From Fidelibacterota bacterium (GTDB lineage Bacteria > Fidelibacterota > UBA8477 > JABMPR01), in assembly GCA_018650795.1 (NCBI GenBank), contig JABIFG010000174.1, forward strand, positions 1 through 40,679: DNA of 40,679 bases. The letters are read 5' to 3'. Below, one piece after another: positions 32,314 to 40,679 of the stretch. The notes under the pieces are model-generated. The model did not search any database, was not told the DNA's origin, and saw only the letters and a program-made list of their open reading frames with translations. How positions within the stretch are numbered: the first letter of the stretch is position 1; the number at the start of each line of letters is the position of its first letter. The position numbers and the translations under genes were made by a program.

Positions 32314-32932
32314 GTTTTTCCTTTAACACAGCATTGATCTTTGTTCGAATGAGATCCACCGCAACTCGGTTCATACCACCTTCTGGAACAATCAGATCCG
32401 CAACATATTTGTTGGGTTCAACAAATTGAGCATGCATGGGTCTCACCGTAGATTTGTATTGATCTATAACAGAATCTACAGACCGGCCACGCTCAATGAT
32501 ATCCCGTTTCAGACGACGAATAAAGCGGATATCTGACGGCGTATCTACATAAAGTTTTACATCCATCTTGGCTGTCAGTTCAGGATAGTAAAGTGCCATA
32601 ATTCCTTCAATGATGATGACTCTATGAGGTTCCACCTTGCGAGTGTCTTTGGCTCGGTTGTGGGTGGCAAAGTTATAGATGGGAATCTGAACCGTTTTTC
32701 CCTGACATAACTCATCTACATGTTTGACCAGCAGCTCAATTTCCAGAGATGAGGGATGATCAAAATTGATGGCGATTCGCTCTTCTCTGCTGAGATCAGA
32801 CAAGTCACGATAATATGAATCCAGCTCCAGGCGTAGGACTTCACCAGGGCCATATTCATGGACAATATTTTTAGCGATGGTTGTTTTGCCTGATCCCGTT
32901 CCACCGGCAATTCCAATGATTATCGATTTCAT
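32303..32932 (-). CDS. udk: Uridine kinase
   Basis: A 209-residue cytoplasmic kinase phosphorylating uridine and cytidine to UMP and CMP for pyrimidine salvage. The P-loop is GGTGSGKT (10-17), with family motifs LDSYYRD (about 41), FDHPSSLE, PIYNFATHNR, VIIEGIMALY and RRLKRDIIERGRS. Length is normal. There is a strong ribosome-binding site (AAGGAAGA). It is followed by the GNAT gene with an 11-base overlap. Confidence 0.96.
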   Translation of the reverse strand: MKSIIIGIAGGTGSGKTTIAKNIVHEYGPGEVLRLELDSYYRDLSDLSREERIAINFDHPSSLEIELLVKHVDELCQGKTVQIPIYNFATHNRAKDTRKVEPHRVIIIEGIMALYYPELTAKMDVKLYVDTPSDIRFIRRLKRDIIERGRSVDSVIDQYKSTVRPMHAQFVEPNKYVADLIVPEGGMNRVAVDLIRTKINAVLKEKHES

Positions 32933-32973
32933 TCTTCTTCCTTAAGCAAATTGGTTCTGGGCGGTTTCTCTCA

Positions 32974-34128
32974 TTAGTTAAGGAACGCCCTGAATACATA
33001 TGCAAATCCGACACCAAGATAATTTCCGATGGCGTAACCAATAATTCCTGTAGTCAAACCAGACAAAATAATCTCCTTGTTATTCAGTGCTTTGGCCACG
33101 ACGGGAACAAAGGGTGGTGAACAGACTGCCGAAACAGAGGTAATCAAAAAGGTGTCTGTATCAATATTAAATAACTTGCAGAAGGCGGCGTGGAGCAACA
33201 TGGTTCCAAACACGATGAAGTTGACGAAAAACATCATGGACCAATTGATATTCACGAGTTGTTCAAGATTTGCCATGGATCCCACAATGAGGCTGAACAC
33301 CAGGATGATATACATTCCGAATTGAAAGGTCATGGGGATCACCCTGATCTTTCGAATGAATGAAGAGGCAATACCCATAGTAGTAATAAGCAACATGATT
33401 GCTGCCGTTGAATATTCCTCAGACACCAGTTGAGATAGTCCAAAACTCAAACCCAATATGACGATGGAGATACCCAGACTTGCCAACAGTCCCATAAGGA
33501 TACGTCCTTTAAAAATACCCACGTAGGAATGGATGTCTTCACTGCTCTGAAGGGCGGCTGTTTCCAGAATTGTAGATTTAAATTTTGGTAATACTTTATT
33601 GAACACTCGTTGACCGATACTCATGACAAAAATGAGATAAATAATTCCATTCACAGCATCATAAGTGTGCATCATGATGTATTGTGTTGAATCAACATTT
33701 AAAGCCGTTTTGATGGCAGCCAGGTTGGGCGTACCTCCAGTATAAAGCCCGATGGCCATGCCCCCAAATTGCCAGGCATTGTCAACCTGGGCTTGAATCA
33801 TCCAACTTCCCAGACCTGCCACGAATACCACCAGAATAGTGGCTCCTAGCATGGAGAGAATAGCTTTACCCGCTGAGTGCAACCATGAACGAACATCCAT
33901 TGAAAACAACAGGAGTGGCAAAGCCAGAGCTACGGTAATCCCACTCAACTCGTCTTGTATGCCTGCGGCGCCCTCCGGTAAAAATCCACTGTTCCCTAAC
34001 AGGATACCAAACAAATATGCCAGGATAACGGACCCGATTTTATCAATCACGGTTGACTTATAACACAACCAGAGAATCAGGGCTGGCATGAGGAAGTAAA
34101 AAGCAATAAGCATTGGAATTGGAATCAT
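32974..34128 (-). CDS. DUF819-family polytopic membrane protein
   Basis: A 384-residue inner-membrane protein with about ten hydrophobic segments. Features such as ALALPLLLFSMDVRSW, GGTPNLAAIKTAL near residues 130-145, and a second inverted half (AVCSPPFVPVVAKALNNKEIILSGLTTGIIGYA) match the DUF819 family, which has the two-fold symmetric topology of anion transporters (bile acid / CPA-like). Transport substrate unknown. It is separated by 17 nt from the DUF4180 gene and by 41 nt from udk on the same strand, so it may belong to a short operon. Confidence 0.87.
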   Translation of the reverse strand: MIPIPMLIAFYFLMPALILWLCYKSTVIDKIGSVILAYLFGILLGNSGFLPEGAAGIQDELSGITVALALPLLLFSMDVRSWLHSAGKAILSMLGATILVVFVAGLGSWMIQAQVDNAWQFGGMAIGLYTGGTPNLAAIKTALNVDSTQYIMMHTYDAVNGIIYLIFVMSIGQRVFNKVLPKFKSTILETAALQSSEDIHSYVGIFKGRILMGLLASLGISIVILGLSFGLSQLVSEEYSTAAIMLLITTMGIASSFIRKIRVIPMTFQFGMYIILVFSLIVGSMANLEQLVNINWSMMFFVNFIVFGTMLLHAAFCKLFNIDTDTFLITSVSAVCSPPFVPVVAKALNNKEIILSGLTTGIIGYAIGNYLGVGFAYVFRAFLN

Positions 34129-34145
34129 AAGGTTTGACCTTCAGT

Positions 34146-34505
34146 TTAGGTTGTGAGCCAGACTTCAGCTTCCTTTCTGTTATCATAAAATCTAAAATGA
34201 TTTGATCTGTTCATTTCAAACATCAATTCTTTAAAGCGCTCTGATTGTTCTGCCTTTGGAGGCAGCAGAATGGCAACTTTCGCCTGATAATTGGCAAATT
34301 TTTGCATGGCTGCCCCAGCCAGCCCAGTGCTTAAATTGAAAAACTCCTTTGAGAGATTTTTCTCATCCATCAAAATAAAATTTGAATTATGATAGTAACA
34401 CAAACTTAACAGATCATTCAAATCGGTTTCTCGATTGATATTTGAATCGCTTTGTGTGAGATCAATGAAATTAACACCATTCAAAGATTTTAGGGCACCA
34501 TCCAT
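34146..34505 (-). CDS. DUF4180 domain protein
   Basis: A 119-residue soluble protein. The ATG at 34505 is preferred; an upstream TTG adds 19 residues. The pattern FILMDEKNLSKEFFNLSTG, AGAAMQKFANYQAKVAIL and a C-terminal FRFYDNRKEAEVWL match DUF4180, a small alpha/beta fold found as a stand-alone protein, without known function. The fold recalls STAS-like proteins (beta-alpha repeats, short), which is only an impression. It lies on the same strand as the DUF819 gene, upstream of it, and diverges from the propeller lipoprotein operon. Confidence 0.75.
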   Translation of the reverse strand: MDGALKSLNGVNFIDLTQSDSNINRETDLNDLLSLCYYHNSNFILMDEKNLSKEFFNLSTGLAGAAMQKFANYQAKVAILLPPKAEQSERFKELMFEMNRSNHFRFYDNRKEAEVWLTT

Positions 34506-34632
34506 AAAGTTTACTCTCTGTTTCAGTAGGAAATCAATATAGTCTAAACTTTGTTGCAACAAAATCCTGTCCTACATTCCTGGCCTTGGAAACAATTATG
34601 ATAAGAATAAAAGATCCAGACCAGAGGCACAA

Positions 34633-35952
34633 ATGAAGGCATTTGGCTGGATTGTGTGGTCCGCCCTATCCCTATTGTTACTGCTCACCTGCGAGGAAAC
34701 CGAGCCATTCAAGCCCAACCAGAATCCTGAAATTATAAAATTTGGCCTTATTGGCTCTGGTGTTGAAGCCAGAAAGCTTGGGACCTTCATTTGCCTGGTC
34801 ACAGACGAAGATGATGATTCCCTTACCTATACATGGAGTTCACCAGCTGGGACTTTTGCTGGATCTGGCGATACGGTATTGTGGTTGGCACCAGAAGAAG
34901 TTTCCCGTTATCCAGTTTTGTGCCATGTGGAAGATGGTCGGGGTGGATATGTGGAGGTCAATTTTGATGTTCAAGTTTTTCCACAATATATTCCGGAATA
35001 TGAATGGACAATTTATAATCGAGACAATTCGGGTCTACCTTCCAACTTGTTGTGGGATGTAGCAATCACAAGCGATGATGTGGTCTGGACGCTAGATGAA
35101 TCTCACGATGCGAGTCGGTTTGACGGAACAAATTGGTTAACCTGGGATGTTGCCTCATGGGACGATGGTGTTGACTTGGCTGTGGACAGTCAAGGGAACG
35201 CTTGGATTACAGCTGCGGCCAGCTGGATAGCAAAAGCTGATGAATCAGGATTTTCCAAGATTTCCCATAGTGGCTGGTCCTACACGGTGGCTATTGATAA
35301 ACAGGATAATATTTGGGTCGGTGGTCGAGGTGATGATAGACAGGCTAGAATCTCAAAATATGATGGGACGAATTGGACCCATTATGACTCGAGTGTCACA
35401 GGTACAGCCATACCGGAACCCGCAGCAATAACTTTCGACTCAAATAATAATCTATGGTACATTTCCATGAACGACTCCATTTGGGGTGGTGCAGGCATCC
35501 TAACGTATTATGATGGCTTGAACTGGACCACAATTGAAGGTCCCGCTCCTAGTTGGCCGGGCTGTATTGCTATTGATGAATCTGATCGTGTATGGGTGGG
35601 CACCTACTCTGGAGAGCTTGCTAGCTTTTTCGAAAATGAGTGGACACTCGCTCCACCGCCTTCAAATTTTTGGCCCTTGACTGATATTGAAATTTTAAAT
35701 GAAAATGAAATTTGGTGTTCATTTGAGTATGGCGGAATCGCACGAGCAAATAGGCACTCCGCCTATTTGGCTGAAGATGCAGCCTGGTCGCCTGTTTTTA
35801 ATACAGACAACTCCATATTTTCTGAAAATCCATTGATCTATTCTCTCGCTTCTGATTCAAAAGGTAATATTTGGGGTGCCCTCTGGAATCACAGCTGGCC
35901 AAGCGATTCTAGCGATGTGGCACTTTTCAAACTGAGCATAATCGATGAGTAA
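34633..35952 (+). CDS. Propeller lipoprotein with Ig-like N-terminal domain, paralogue 1
   Basis: A 439-residue lipoprotein: signal peptide ending LLTC (Cys20), then an Ig/PKD-like sandwich (about 32-120, SLTYTWSSPAGTFAGSGDT, HVEDGRGGYVEVNFDVQVFP), then a beta-propeller (about 125-430) of repeats like DVAITSDDVVWTLDESHDA, IDKQDNIWVGG and SDSKGNIWGALWNH. The repeats look like the sensor propellers of hybrid two-component regulators (Reg_prop), here without a histidine kinase. It is almost certainly surface- or periplasm-exposed and may bind glycans or other ligands (inference). It overlaps its paralogue downstream by 8 bases and is the first gene of the four-gene overlapping set. Confidence 0.8.
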   Translation: MKAFGWIVWSALSLLLLLTCEETEPFKPNQNPEIIKFGLIGSGVEARKLGTFICLVTDEDDDSLTYTWSSPAGTFAGSGDTVLWLAPEEVSRYPVLCHVEDGRGGYVEVNFDVQVFPQYIPEYEWTIYNRDNSGLPSNLLWDVAITSDDVVWTLDESHDASRFDGTNWLTWDVASWDDGVDLAVDSQGNAWITAAASWIAKADESGFSKISHSGWSYTVAIDKQDNIWVGGRGDDRQARISKYDGTNWTHYDSSVTGTAIPEPAAITFDSNNNLWYISMNDSIWGGAGILTYYDGLNWTTIEGPAPSWPGCIAIDESDRVWVGTYSGELASFFENEWTLAPPPSNFWPLTDIEILNENEIWCSFEYGGIARANRHSAYLAEDAAWSPVFNTDNSIFSENPLIYSLASDSKGNIWGALWNHSWPSDSSDVALFKLSIIDE

Positions 35953-37243
35953 AGCGATATCATTCCTGATGGCAATGATAACTCTCTTGCTCCTCTCGTG
36001 CGAGGAGAGCGAGCCGGTTAAACAGAATCACTCCCCAAATATTCAATCTTTTGGTGTTATCGATGGAGGTGTGGAAGGAGGGACGTTTGCCATTTTGTAT
36101 TGTTCTGTTCAGGATGCTGACAACGATTCTCTGGAATATATCTGGACAGCACCTGAGGGTACAATTTATGGTTCTGGGGATACGGTTTCATGGAAAGCGC
36201 CTATTGAAGTTTCCCAGTATCCCATTTACTGTCGGGTTGAAGACGGTCGAGGAGGTTACGCCGAGATCAATTTTGATGTGCAGGTCTACCCTAATATACT
36301 TTTTTCCGAGAGTGCATGGACGTTTTATAATGAAAGCAATCAGGGACTACCAAACTACACTATTGATGATGTATGGTCTATCGCCCTTGATGAGTTAAAC
36401 CGTGTATGGGTCGGTCTAGATGTTGGTTACTTTTACATGTTCGATGGAACAGACTGGCATGGATGGAAACCCTACAATGATGCAGCTGAAATTTTCTCTG
36501 TTGACATTGATAGTGAGAACAATGCCTGGATTACCGGGGGGACATTAGCTAAATGGGATGGAGGGGGTGTTAAAGAATATTACCGCCGTTGTCCGCCAGG
36601 TCAGAGATGTTTATACCCAAGTGGGATAACCATTGATGAGTATGATAATGTATGGGTGGGTTTCTATAATCATTCTGGACCATCTAAATTCGATGGAGTT
36701 CAATGGACAGATTTTGACTCACTTGGTTTACCCCCCGCAGATGATATTGCCATAGACAAATATGGAGATATTTGGTATACTGCTGATTCTTCACTCGTAC
36801 ATTACGATCACAATTCCTGGACTGTTTACGATGGACCCAACCCATCCTGGCTTAATAGCATAGTTATCGATCATGATAACCATATCTGGGTTATTACAGA
36901 ATCCTGGGACCTCGCACTCTACGATGGTTCCAGCTGGACATATTTCCCTGTACCTTTCACTGTAAAATATCCAATGATCAATGATATTGTGATCGACAAT
37001 AATAATAACCTTTGGTGTGCATTAGATGAGGGATTAGCAATTTTGGATGGGACCCTTTCTAAGAATAGAGGAATTGGCATGTGGCAAACTTTTTTAACTG
37101 ACGAAAACTCACCCCTCCCAGATGGATGGGTGAGTTCTCTCACTTTTGATTCGGAAGGAAATTTGTGGGGTGGTACCCACTCTTACGGTGCAAGTGGACC
37201 GGGTGGTGGCGGGCTTTTTAAAATCGACCTAGCCAATGATTGA
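35945..37243 (+). CDS. Propeller lipoprotein with Ig-like N-terminal domain, paralogue 2
   Basis: A 432-residue lipoprotein with the same plan as its neighbour: lipobox LLSC (Cys19), CEESEPVKQNHSPNIQSFG, Ig-like domain (SLEYIWTAPEGTIYGSGDT, RVEDGRGGYAEINFDVQVYP), then Reg_prop-like blades (IALDELNRVWVGLD, ITIDEYDNVWVGFYN, IVIDHDNHIWVITE, IVIDNNNNLWCALD, LTFDSEGNLWGGTHS). The clear blade periodicity of about 50 residues supports a six- to seven-bladed propeller. A tandem duplication produced the pair. A Cys pair (RRCPPGQRC) is specific to this copy. It overlaps the preceding and following genes by 8 bases each. Confidence 0.82.
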   Translation: MSKAISFLMAMITLLLLSCEESEPVKQNHSPNIQSFGVIDGGVEGGTFAILYCSVQDADNDSLEYIWTAPEGTIYGSGDTVSWKAPIEVSQYPIYCRVEDGRGGYAEINFDVQVYPNILFSESAWTFYNESNQGLPNYTIDDVWSIALDELNRVWVGLDVGYFYMFDGTDWHGWKPYNDAAEIFSVDIDSENNAWITGGTLAKWDGGGVKEYYRRCPPGQRCLYPSGITIDEYDNVWVGFYNHSGPSKFDGVQWTDFDSLGLPPADDIAIDKYGDIWYTADSSLVHYDHNSWTVYDGPNPSWLNSIVIDHDNHIWVITESWDLALYDGSSWTYFPVPFTVKYPMINDIVIDNNNNLWCALDEGLAILDGTLSKNRGIGMWQTFLTDENSPLPDGWVSSLTFDSEGNLWGGTHSYGASGPGGGGLFKIDLAND

Positions 37244-38057
37244 TAACTTTGCCCTCCTTGGTCCAGCAAAATATGAGCAGGAAATTTTCCGCTTTCTAAA
37301 AGACTTCCGCTTTGATGAACCAAAGCCATCCCTGGAACATATCGCCGAAGTCTCCAGGTATTTCAGCCGGCTCCCGTATGAGAATATCAGCAAGATATTG
37401 AAAAGAGGACAGGAACTGGGTACACAGCGACTCAGGTTACCCGATGAGGTCACATCAGATCATTTTGAATGGCATGCAGGTGGAACATGTTTTTCGTTGA
37501 CTTATTTTTTGTGTGGGATCTTTACTATTCTAGGCTACGATGCTCAACCGTTAATATGTCATTTGAATTGGGGACAAAACACGCATTCAGCGGTCACGCT
37601 TCAATTTGGTGGCGCCCGCTATCTGGTGGATCCTGGTTACATGATATTCAGACCGCTTCTATTAAAAAAGTCCAGCATTGAAGCTCGCTTATCAGCTGAA
37701 ACTGGACTCTCATTACGCTTTGATCCCGAGTTAGATGAGTATGCAGTGTATACCTATCGCAAGGGACAATTTGTCAGGCGCTATCGTTTCGATGACCGCC
37801 CTGTCCCTTGGGAGCAATTTTCCAAATTCTGGGATGCTTCTTTTCAGCTTCCCGGGATGGATGATCTTACCCTTACGCGCGTGGAAGGCCAGGAAATGAT
37901 TTTTGTTCAAGGCGATTTCATCAAAATTACTTCACCAGAAACCATCGAGAAAATCCGTGAAGTCAACCTGGCAGAAAAAATAATTAAGGAGCGCTTTGGA
38001 ATACCCCTGGAAAAACTAGAAGAAGCCAGATATGTTCTGAATCAGAGGCAGAAATGA
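37236..38057 (+). CDS. Arylamine N-acetyltransferase family protein
   Basis: A 273-residue cytoplasmic protein of the NAT family, acetyl-CoA-dependent enzymes on arylamines and hydrazines (homologues also release ansamycin polyketides). The catalytic triad is readable: Cys85 in HAGGTCFSLTY, His117 in NTHSAVTL, and Asp132 in LVDPGYM, with RLPYENI upstream at about 45-51. The length is normal for NAT (about 270-280). It starts inside the end of the upstream lipoprotein gene (8-base overlap) and overlaps the DUF4416 gene by 4 bases, so it is translationally coupled. The connection with two exported propellers is unusual and no polyketide genes are present. Confidence 0.88.
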   Translation: MIDNFALLGPAKYEQEIFRFLKDFRFDEPKPSLEHIAEVSRYFSRLPYENISKILKRGQELGTQRLRLPDEVTSDHFEWHAGGTCFSLTYFLCGIFTILGYDAQPLICHLNWGQNTHSAVTLQFGGARYLVDPGYMIFRPLLLKKSSIEARLSAETGLSLRFDPELDEYAVYTYRKGQFVRRYRFDDRPVPWEQFSKFWDASFQLPGMDDLTLTRVEGQEMIFVQGDFIKITSPETIEKIREVNLAEKIIKERFGIPLEKLEEARYVLNQRQK

Positions 38058-38575
38058 AAACTATAGACCCACAAAACGTTAAATATTTCATTGGAGCATT
38101 GTTTTCAGATGCTGAAGTGTTGGATCAGGCCACTAAATTGTGTCAGGCTGAAATGGGCATGATCGACTTTAGAAGTTCCGATTTTCCCTTCGATTTAACC
38201 AACTACTACGATGAGGAAATGGGTCTGCCAATCTTCAGAACCTTCCTCAGTTTCCAGGGTTTGAGAAGTCCCGGTGATCTGGCTGGTCTCAAGGTGCTTT
38301 GCAACGATATTGAGACAAAACTTGCTATTGGGGGTGCCAGAAAAGTAAATCTGGATGTGGGTTATCTGGATTTTCACAAGCTGGTTTTGGCCTCAGCCAA
38401 GTATAATGGACAAAAAATTTATCTGGATCAGGGAATTTATGCAGATCCCACACTCTATTTTGAGGGTGGGCGTTTCCATTCATTTGAGAATACTTTCCCT
38501 GACTTCAAATCAAATACTTACTCCGAAGTGTTTCTAAAAATACGTAACACCTATAAGGCTCAGATCAAGATCTGA
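38054..38575 (+). CDS. DUF4416 protein
   Basis: A 173-residue soluble protein. The pattern FDLTNYYDEEMGLPIFRTFLSF, GARKVNLDVGYLDFHKLVLASAK, KIYLDQGIYADPTLYFEGGRF and FENTFPDFKS matches the DUF4416 family, widely distributed among anaerobes and marine bacteria and without known function. It is coupled to the upstream NAT gene by an ATGA overlap. The 3' end holds a perfect inverted repeat (CAGATCAAGATCTG, 38561-38574) that includes part of the stop codon. It is convergent with the nagB fusion gene. Confidence 0.88.
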   Translation: MKTIDPQNVKYFIGALFSDAEVLDQATKLCQAEMGMIDFRSSDFPFDLTNYYDEEMGLPIFRTFLSFQGLRSPGDLAGLKVLCNDIETKLAIGGARKVNLDVGYLDFHKLVLASAKYNGQKIYLDQGIYADPTLYFEGGRFHSFENTFPDFKSNTYSEVFLKIRNTYKAQIKI

Positions 38576-38584
38576 AATCATATC

Positions 38585-40679
38585 CTAAGCTTGAGATTCT
38601 GTGACCTTCTGTAACTCTCTGGCCCTGGTGTAGAACTCTTCCAGCTCCATCTCTTTGAGATAGACCAGACCATGGGCGGCTCGCACTCGGGGATGACTGT
38701 TTTCGTACCAGAAATCTCGCCCCATGACCCTTTTCATATCCTGATGCTGCTGTACCTGAATAGCTTGGGCTAAGCCAGAAAAGGGACCATTGAATTCGTA
38801 ACTGGGAAAAGGAGCATCCACCTGAGATTGGAAACAATACTTGAAGGTCTCTTTCATAATCGCCATTGAATTGAGTGACACGGGGACAAAGATATTGGCA
38901 TCTGTTGGCTGAAATTTGAACCACACATTACGATAACCCCAGACTCGCAAGGGGGCTTCGGGATGTCTCTCTTTATAGAGCCGAATAGCTTCAGCAATGG
39001 CCTGCATGACCTTATAATGTGTATCTGGACCACTAGCCTCCGGATCAAGAGCCAGGGTAACTACAGTGGGGCGGATTTTTTCCATGTATTCAAGAATTGG
39101 TTGAACATCGCGATCCATAGTTGGATCCTCAGTGAATATATCACCTTTGTAAAAACCCAAACGCAGATGATGAACATTTTTTATCGGCGTTCCATAATGT
39201 CCCCAGACCAGGTCGGCTTCCCACTCCCGGATACGTCCTTTGAGCAACTGCATGACCGGGTCATCCTTTTGACCTGGATACCGTGAGTTCAGGTATTCAA
39301 TGAGCTCCTGCATCTTAGTGGTGAGCGTGTCCAGGTTATACCCTGGATATAAGATCAGCAGGTTACGGATGAGCCGACGGGATGAGCCGTTATTTTGCAA
39401 GGTTCTACTATGGTGGGCAACACCATCCAGATAAGTGTAAATATCTCTCTGGGCAGCAGCCTCATTATCGGCATCATAATAACCCTCTGCTCTGAGGTGT
39501 TTAAACTGCCCGGTTCCCATATGCTCCATAGCGTTTGTTATCTGATCCTGGACGAATTCATTGGTCACTGCGTTAAAACCACTTGTCATATAGGCAAAAT
39601 GATGTTCGTTCAGGGGTGTTCGCACGAGATGGACAAGATGGGCGAGGTATCCCAGCATGATGTCGTCATGATGGGGTGCAGTGTGGAAAAACACGTCATT
39701 TTCGACAGGTGTCAGACCTCGATTAAGTTTCGACTGGAGATCTTCAAAAATCCTCTTTTTGATCTGTGGAAGCTCTAATTTACTTCGTTTAAGAGCTATT
39801 GCGGTAACCTGTTTTTCGGCAACCTGGGCTTCAGTTAGATCAAGAATGCGTGTGTGTGAACGCATGGAAAGTGTGATGAGGTGTTGATCAATAATCTCTT
39901 CGGCAACTACAGCAGCTGTTTCGATTTCATGGGCCTGTCTTCTATCCAGGAATGCTGCCGCCCCTGAAGTAATATAAAATCTGGCATTGGGCATGGAGTG
40001 CAGTGCGCCAGCGGGATAGGTATTGTGGGCGACCTCCTGAACGGATCCGGCTACAATCTGGGCTTTGGCTTCTCCGGCTGCGAAAATTAAACAAGTAGCG
40101 TCAGGATTGTGGGTAATGGTCTGGAGACCGATGGTAATAACCAGACGTTTCTGGGATACTTCAATGCCACCTAGATCGGAAGCTGCAGCAGCCTGTGTTT
40201 CAAAATTTGTGGGTGTCAATCGAGTCGTTGAAAAATAATCTGATCCGCGGACGTTGAAGGCTATGTGACCATCCGGACCAATACCGCCGAGGAAGAAACC
40301 AATACCTCCTTTTTCTCGGATACGTCTTTCATAATCTGTGCAATATTCATCAACTCGCTCAATCGCTTCTTTTTGCAATCGACCTTTGATTGTATTAGGT
40401 TGACTAAATCTTAAGCTGAGATCAACCACATCATCTGGAAATATTTCGCTGCACGTTTTACCCTGAGGTAAGCTAATTTTCGTTGCATCAATAAGTTGAG
40501 CACGCTCGGCGCTGATACCGAACCCATTGATGTAATATTTCATCACATAATCATAAAAGCTGTTATGCTGAGTTGGAGATATGGGGAAAAATTCATCTAT
40601 TTGAACAAATTGTAGATCCTGTAAACGCGGTTTGCGTGAATGATCAAAACCCACTTCCTCAAGAAAGGCGCTGGTTTGT
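38585..40679 (-). CDS. nagB: Glucosamine-6-phosphate deaminase fused to PIG-L-type deacetylase domain (5' end outside window)
   Basis: Partial: the frame runs through the right edge without a start codon, giving 698 codons of the C-terminal part. The first ~250 are the NagB deaminase/isomerase domain (FVQIDEFF, IGFFLGGIGPDGHIAFNVRG, with the GGxGxDGHIAFN motif), which converts glucosamine-6-phosphate to fructose-6-phosphate and ammonia. A second, PIG-L/LmbE-type domain follows from about FFHTAPHHDDIMLGYLAHL to the C-terminus, with the metal motif HHDD in place of the common HPDDE. As I recall, this fusion is known in Bacteroidetes-type genomes, where it is usually annotated as nagB, and HHDDIMLG is typical of the fused subfamily. 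The second domain's activity is unproven. It is convergent with the DUF4416 gene. Confidence 0.92.
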   Translation of the reverse strand, partial: QTSAFLEEVGFDHSRKPRLQDLQFVQIDEFFPISPTQHNSFYDYVMKYYINGFGISAERAQLIDATKISLPQGKTCSEIFPDDVVDLSLRFSQPNTIKGRLQKEAIERVDEYCTDYERRIREKGGIGFFLGGIGPDGHIAFNVRGSDYFSTTRLTPTNFETQAAAASDLGGIEVSQKRLVITIGLQTITHNPDATCLIFAAGEAKAQIVAGSVQEVAHNTYPAGALHSMPNARFYITSGAAAFLDRRQAHEIETAAVVAEEIIDQHLITLSMRSHTRILDLTEAQVAEKQVTAIALKRSKLELPQIKKRIFEDLQSKLNRGLTPVENDVFFHTAPHHDDIMLGYLAHLVHLVRTPLNEHHFAYMTSGFNAVTNEFVQDQITNAMEHMGTGQFKHLRAEGYYDADNEAAAQRDIYTYLDGVAHHSRTLQNNGSSRRLIRNLLILYPGYNLDTLTTKMQELIEYLNSRYPGQKDDPVMQLLKGRIREWEADLVWGHYGTPIKNVHHLRLGFYKGDIFTEDPTMDRDVQPILEYMEKIRPTVVTLALDPEASGPDTHYKVMQAIAEAIRLYKERHPEAPLRVWGYRNVWFKFQPTDANIFVPVSLNSMAIMKETFKYCFQSQVDAPFPSYEFNGPFSGLAQAIQVQQHQDMKRVMGRDFWYENSHPRVRAAHGLVYLKEMELEEFYTRARELQKVTESQA

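Noticed and set aside
38585..40679. Frameshifted nagB because of its unusual length
   Set aside because: The length is explained by a fused PIG-L-like domain with its own metal motif; the frame is continuous.

Overview
The window looks like a chromosome segment of a Gram-negative, marine-type bacterium of the FCB superphylum. Candidatus Marinimicrobia (SAR406/Fidelibacterota) or a close relative is my best guess. The reasons are moderate GC, a Por/T9SS-type C-terminal sorting domain (VYPNPFNP...), a FadL/OmpP1 porin, a TonB-dependent receptor with a carboxypeptidase-D-like N-terminal domain, many secreted propeller lipoproteins, and a NagB/PIG-L fusion. This is inference from gene content; there is no rRNA or tRNA in the window.

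Layout. 1-2.4 kb: two minus-strand envelope proteins (an LVIVD-like propeller lipoprotein and a TPR/YaiO-like barrel). 2.7-3.1 kb: ssb. 3.3-5.7 kb: a minus-strand cluster of a secreted C45-like Ntn hydrolase, a small polytopic membrane protein and a creatininase-family amidohydrolase, preceded by a 27-residue membrane peptide. 6-10.2 kb: a secreted esterase, then a 670-codon secreted propeller-redoxin-sorting-domain gene interrupted by one in-frame TGA at the first position of its CxxC motif (a candidate selenoprotein), then a structured palindromic intergenic region and a lipoprotein. 10.3-12.9 kb: alpha/beta hydrolase, YrdC/YciO protein and an orphan UgpC/MalK-type ATPase. 13.2-20 kb: secreted bleomycin-hydrolase-like peptidase, lipoproteins, FadL porin, TonB receptor. 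20-26 kb: AlkD-like protein and DUF58 / metalloprotease-TolB-barrel / MoxR. 26.2-34.5 kb: rpmA-rplU, serine beta-lactamase-like protein, dCMP deaminase, asparaginase, a degenerate PdxJ, YibQ-type deacetylase, GNAT, udk, DUF819 and DUF4180. 34.6-38.6 kb: a plus-strand operon of four overlapping genes (two paralogous propeller lipoproteins, arylamine N-acetyltransferase, DUF4416). Right edge: the 3' part of a nagB-PIG-L fusion.

Most genes are ordinary housekeeping or envelope functions. The observation most worth following is the UxxC redoxin at 6.8-8.8 kb, with a plausible bacterial SECIS hairpin directly after the TGA. Secondary points are three short elements with terminal inverted repeats in the gaps, a pseudoknot-capable inverted repeat upstream of the candidate selenoprotein, and a PdxJ homologue that has lost its catalytic residues.
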